A stretch of 36,265 bases of DNA from Glaciecola sp. UBA2563 (lineage in GTDB: Bacteria > Pseudomonadota > Gammaproteobacteria > Enterobacterales > Alteromonadaceae), in contig DDLV01000150.1 in assembly GCA_002340325.1 (NCBI GenBank), forward strand, positions 1 through 36,265. Direction: 5' to 3'. Both the position numbers and the translations under genes were made by a program. The notes beneath the pieces are model-generated. The model worked only from the letters and a program-made list of their open reading frames with translations, was not told the DNA's origin and ran no database searches. Positions 33,037 to 36,265 of the stretch are shown piece after piece. The first letter of the stretch is position 1; each line of letters starts with the position of its first letter.

Positions 33037-34977
33037 TCACAAGTGTTCTTTCAAAAACCTATCAATGGCTAGCATTGCGTTCATTCTATTTTCCGCCGAA
33101 CTTAAGTGATGATCGCCTTTTTCCAGTTTAACAAACTCAAATACCTTGTTAGCATCCTCGAGTTTATTTGCCATGTTTTTTGATTGTCTGAATTTAACCA
33201 CATTATCCCTTTCACCATGGATAAGTAATACGGGGATATCTATGTTGTCAATGTGATTAATAGGCGAAATTGTTTCGAGGTGGTCTTCATCCACGTTGCC
33301 TTGTGAAATTACCTTTTCCCAATAGCTCACCACCCAGTGGTTTTTGCCATATTCTCGGCGATCTGTTTTCATCATTCGCTCAACATCAGACACGCCATTT
33401 ATAGATACTGCGCATTTATAAACGTCGGGAGTGAAAGTGGCGCCAGCAAGCGCAGCATATCCACCATAACTTGCGCCCACAATGCAGACTCTTTCTGGAT
33501 TTATGGTACCCTTTTCCACCAAGTCGCTAATAGCATCGGTTAAGTCATCTTGCATTTTTTTGCCCCATTCACCTCTCCCTGCAATCCGATGCTCAGGTCC
33601 GAATCCTGTTGCCCCCCTAAACTGGGGTTGGATAACCGCGTACCCCTGACTTGCAAAGTACTGCGCCATATAGTCAAATCCTTTTCTATCATAGGCTTCG
33701 GGGCCACCGTGAGGAAACAAGATCGCAGGCAAATTTTTGGCTGGCTTATTATTTGGTAGTGTTAACAGGCTTGGAATAATCATTCCGTCTCTTGCAGTGT
33801 ATTGATAGTCCTGTATCCCATGGACAAACTCATTTGGTATGAAATCTCGTTTGGCCGCGATGAAATTTAGGTTTCCGTCTTGATATAACACATAGATACC
33901 TGATGTATTTCCCCCCTCCAACAAGAACACTATCTTGCTCCAATCTGGCGTATAATCAACGATGGTAATGCCTTGGTCAGGCAACGCTGCTTCCATTCCC
34001 TTCATTCGGGCATTCAATTTTTCGTCAAAGAATTCATATGTTGGCGTGAATCCGGAATATCTAACACCATACACAATGCGATTTAGATCGGTGATGATGG
34101 ATTCAACGTCTTTGTCAGTTTTACTAAATATCGGTTCAGACAAGGTACCCGTGTCGAGACTCCTTTTGTAATAAGCGAATCTGCCAGTACTAGGGTTTTG
34201 CTTACTCACAATAAGTGCGTCTCTTGCCGGGGTTAATCCAGAAAAACCAAAACGTCTGATATCGGTCTCTTCTTCAAAAATTACCCGCCACTTTCTGCCT
34301 TCTCGAATTTCGACTTTATGGATATTTGTTTTGTTGTTGTAACGTTCACGTACGAGAGTTTCACCGTCACTACCCATAAAGAAATCAATTACATCGCCTC
34401 TGCCTTTTTGATGTTTTCTAGGCGGTCTGTCCTTAACCAAATTTGCGCGAAATAATGAAAATACGCCTTCACTCTCCCATGCTGGCATATACGCTTCTTT
34501 TCCATCTTCAGAGATCCCTACGATCCTGCCGATGCTGGACTGCCCGCGATAGATACCATCTCCTGGCTCCAATAACCGATGAACCTTGTTAGTTTCGACG
34601 TTATACACAGCTGCGGTGCTAATGTCGTGTCGACCACGAAAACCTGATATCTTTTGATTTGTCTCAGTAATTAAAACAACCTTGTCTTCGTCTACAAAAT
34701 AGATGAATGAAGGTTTGACCTCCGCAACATTGACCATGCCAACGCGCTCACTGGTCTGCAAGTTGATGACGATTATCAAATCATATTCTTCACTCGTTCT
34801 CCTAAAAGCAAGACGTTCACCCTTTGGTGAAATAGCCAATTGGCTAATCTCGGGAAGCTTTGCGTAGTCAGCTGCTGTGAGTGTTACGGAATTGTTTCTC
34901 GCCTCCGATGAAGGCATAAAAATAACTAGGGATAAGAGAATCGACAAGAACAATGTCAATTTTGATATTAAGCGCAT
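33037..34977 (-). CDS. Secreted S9 family prolyl oligopeptidase-type peptidase
   Basis: A 646-residue exported serine peptidase (S9C/acylaminoacyl peptidase-like). The signal peptide is MRLISKLTLFLSILLSLVIF with cleavage probably after SSEA. A beta-propeller-like region covers about 40-390 and the alpha/beta-hydrolase domain follows. The triad is Ser503 (GASYGGYA), Asp591 (HGERDNVV) and a His in KGDHHLS (623/624). The ATG at 34977 with GGAG upstream replaces a longer in-frame start at 35025. Unlike the peptidase at 158-2257 it is not a lipoprotein, and the two share only the catalytic-domain motifs. Such proteins probably digest peptides in the periplasm or medium. The nucleotidase gene follows on the same strand. 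Confidence 0.93.
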   Translation of the reverse strand: MRLISKLTLFLSILLSLVIFMPSSEARNNSVTLTAADYAKLPEISQLAISPKGERLAFRRTSEEYDLIIVINLQTSERVGMVNVAEVKPSFIYFVDEDKVVLITETNQKISGFRGRHDISTAAVYNVETNKVHRLLEPGDGIYRGQSSIGRIVGISEDGKEAYMPAWESEGVFSLFRANLVKDRPPRKHQKGRGDVIDFFMGSDGETLVRERYNNKTNIHKVEIREGRKWRVIFEEETDIRRFGFSGLTPARDALIVSKQNPSTGRFAYYKRSLDTGTLSEPIFSKTDKDVESIITDLNRIVYGVRYSGFTPTYEFFDEKLNARMKGMEAALPDQGITIVDYTPDWSKIVFLLEGGNTSGIYVLYQDGNLNFIAAKRDFIPNEFVHGIQDYQYTARDGMIIPSLLTLPNNKPAKNLPAILFPHGGPEAYDRKGFDYMAQYFASQGYAVIQPQFRGATGFGPEHRIAGRGEWGKKMQDDLTDAISDLVEKGTINPERVCIVGASYGGYAALAGATFTPDVYKCAVSINGVSDVERMMKTDRREYGKNHWVVSYWEKVISQGNVDEDHLETISPINHIDNIDIPVLLIHGERDNVVKFRQSKNMANKLEDANKVFEFVKLEKGDHHLSSAENRMNAMLAIDRFLKEHL

Positions 34978-35307
34978 TTGGGTTACTCCATCTGGCAAAT
35001 GCCAACAATCCATGATGGCAAACAAACTAAAGCCTAAATTAGGAGCCGGAAATTAGCATAGAATCCACTTGATTTGCAAACTTATCAGGATTAAGTTGTC
35101 AATTCGTTTAGTTTTACGCACAAAAGGCACGCTTTCTTCGATGATACCTTCATTACCTTAAACCATTCTTACCACTGTTAAATGCTAACAAGTATTTGAA
35201 TAATGGTTATTGCAAAGATGCGTTTTATTGCAGATACTTTTTATACGTTTAAGTTGTAAACCATTTGATAATTAGAATCTTTTTATCTAACAGGCGAACC
35301 ACAGAGA

Positions 35308-36265
35308 ATGCTAAAAAACACACTTTCTTACTTCATTATCATAACCTTTTTTATCATAACTACATTTGCGACAAACGGTGCAGACGTTACCGTAAGTGAA
35401 TTCAATAATGCGTATAAAGAATACGTTAGCAACGTCAATAACAATGCTGATGAAACGCAATTAGCAGAGGACGCGTTAGTGCTTTTTGAAATGAGTACAA
35501 GCCTTTCGGGAAAACAACATCCAAATACTATCGCATTGCTGAATTCCGCAGCCAATCATTATCGCAATGCCGGCATGTTAGAAGACGCAATCAAGTATTA
35601 CGATGAAACGCTTTCGTTGATTGATAACTCCGAATTAGAATCAACCGTCACTCATGTCAATCTGCTTGCGGAAATACTCGATACAAAAGGCGCAACATCA
35701 TCCAGAGACCGCGACGAGATATCCGAAGAACTTTTCCGAGAAGTTCGCGATTTGTTTCAACAAACAGATCCAGACGAGACACTACTTGTCTCTCTAAATG
35801 CGTTTAGCACTATGATTGAAAACAAAGATCTTGGCGTTAAGTTTTCGAGACTCAATCGGTTTGCAAATAAGTTAATCGCAAAAGCAGAAGAACTGCTACC
35901 TGAAACAAGTTTTGAACTCATTCGTGCACAGTTCAATCAGGGCATATTACTGCAATCGATGAAAGAAGAAAAAGAAGCAATAAATGCCTTTGTGAAGGTG
36001 GTGGATGTTGTCTCAAACAATACCGATTACAGCCATCCGTATGAAGTTGCAGCTCACGCAAGACTCGTTAACCTTTTTGAGAAGAAAGGTGATTCACAAG
36101 CCGCGACTGAACACTGTCTTGCGATTGGAAAAATGACGCCATGGCAAGAGGATATAAAACCCCAGCCACTTTTCAGGCTACCGCCAAAATACCCAACGAA
36201 AATGGCAAGGAATAGGAAGGAAGGCTGGGTGCTTCTGTCCTTTGATATTAGTGCATATGGATTTG
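35308..36265 (+). CDS. TPR protein with C-terminal TonB-like domain (partial, runs off window)
   Basis: Open from ATG 35308 to the window end (319 codons, no stop). A signal peptide (MLKNTLSYFIIITFFIITTF) is followed by a helical TPR-type region (for example HYRNAGMLEDAIKYYDETLS and FNQGILLQSMKEEKEAINAF) and, from about residue 290, the beginning of a TonB C-terminal-like domain (LFRLPPKYPTKMARNRKEGW, then VLLSFDIS). Energy-transducer-like proteins of this layout occur in Alteromonadales; the missing C-terminus prevents firm assignment. It is transcribed divergently from the S9 peptidase. The gene may code for an envelope protein interacting with other partners rather than a full TonB, since there is no proline-rich spanner. 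Confidence 0.8.
   Translation, partial: MLKNTLSYFIIITFFIITTFATNGADVTVSEFNNAYKEYVSNVNNNADETQLAEDALVLFEMSTSLSGKQHPNTIALLNSAANHYRNAGMLEDAIKYYDETLSLIDNSELESTVTHVNLLAEILDTKGATSSRDRDEISEELFREVRDLFQQTDPDETLLVSLNAFSTMIENKDLGVKFSRLNRFANKLIAKAEELLPETSFELIRAQFNQGILLQSMKEEKEAINAFVKVVDVVSNNTDYSHPYEVAAHARLVNLFEKKGDSQAATEHCLAIGKMTPWQEDIKPQPLFRLPPKYPTKMARNRKEGWVLLSFDISAYGF

Noticed and set aside
35161..35208. AACCATT/AATGGTT inverted repeat upstream of the TPR/TonB-C gene
   Set aside because: Only 7 bp with 34 nt between the arms in AT-rich DNA; consistent with chance.

Overview
The window looks like a chromosomal segment of a marine gammaproteobacterium of the Alteromonadales type. This is inferred from gene content (two secreted S9 peptidases, an S8 protease with a repeat tail, DUF3135, a proteobacterial-type Asd, chemotaxis and GGDEF proteins, several ECF sigma factors) and from AT-rich intergenic DNA. 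No rRNA, tRNA, CRISPR array, insertion sequence or phage module was recognised. Genes are mostly monocistronic or in pairs, mixed on both strands: housekeeping genes interspersed with signalling, stress and secreted-protein genes.

Layout. 1-6.6 kb: lipoprotein S9 peptidase, a broken MerR regulator, an exported two-domain protein, a cold-shock protein, a class I dihydroorotase and a MioC-like flavodoxin. 6.6-10.3 kb: a caspase-family protease divergent from a small membrane protein, an ECF sigma factor and an overlapping four-helix membrane protein. 10.4-15.4 kb: SelO, DUF3135, a methyltransferase, a solute-binding lipoprotein and a YHS-domain protein. 15.5-19.2 kb: a frameshifted MDR oxidoreductase, a GNAT, and a second YHS protein with a DoxX-like partner facing a TetR regulator over a perfect operator palindrome. 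19.5-22.1 kb: subtilase with eight 12-residue SQLW repeats. 22.1-25.9 kb: methyl-accepting chemotaxis protein, then Coq7, ArsI/CadI-type enzyme and a SigZ-like sigma factor in one direction. 26.0-28.2 kb: an ECF sigma factor under a cluster of GTGTAT boxes, a broken small lipoprotein and a diguanylate cyclase. 28.3-36.3 kb: Asd, a Prx5-type peroxiredoxin, a MEST-like hydrolase, a 5'-nucleotidase-family protein with altered metal ligands, a second S9 peptidase, and a TPR/TonB-C protein cut by the window end.

The most interesting groupings are: (1) the caspase / ECF sigma / membrane-protein locus, which could be a proteolysis-controlled transcription switch; (2) the ArsI-sigma pair, in which both proteins carry vicinal cysteines and a candidate ECF promoter precedes the enzyme; (3) the GTGTAT box cluster upstream of the sigma gene at 26.1 kb; (4) the SQLW-repeat protease. 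Three genes (MerR, MDR, lipoprotein) are each broken by a single-frame slip, two of them in or beside an A/T homopolymer, so either real decay or indel errors in the assembly must be considered. All functional statements come from motif reading, not from database searches.
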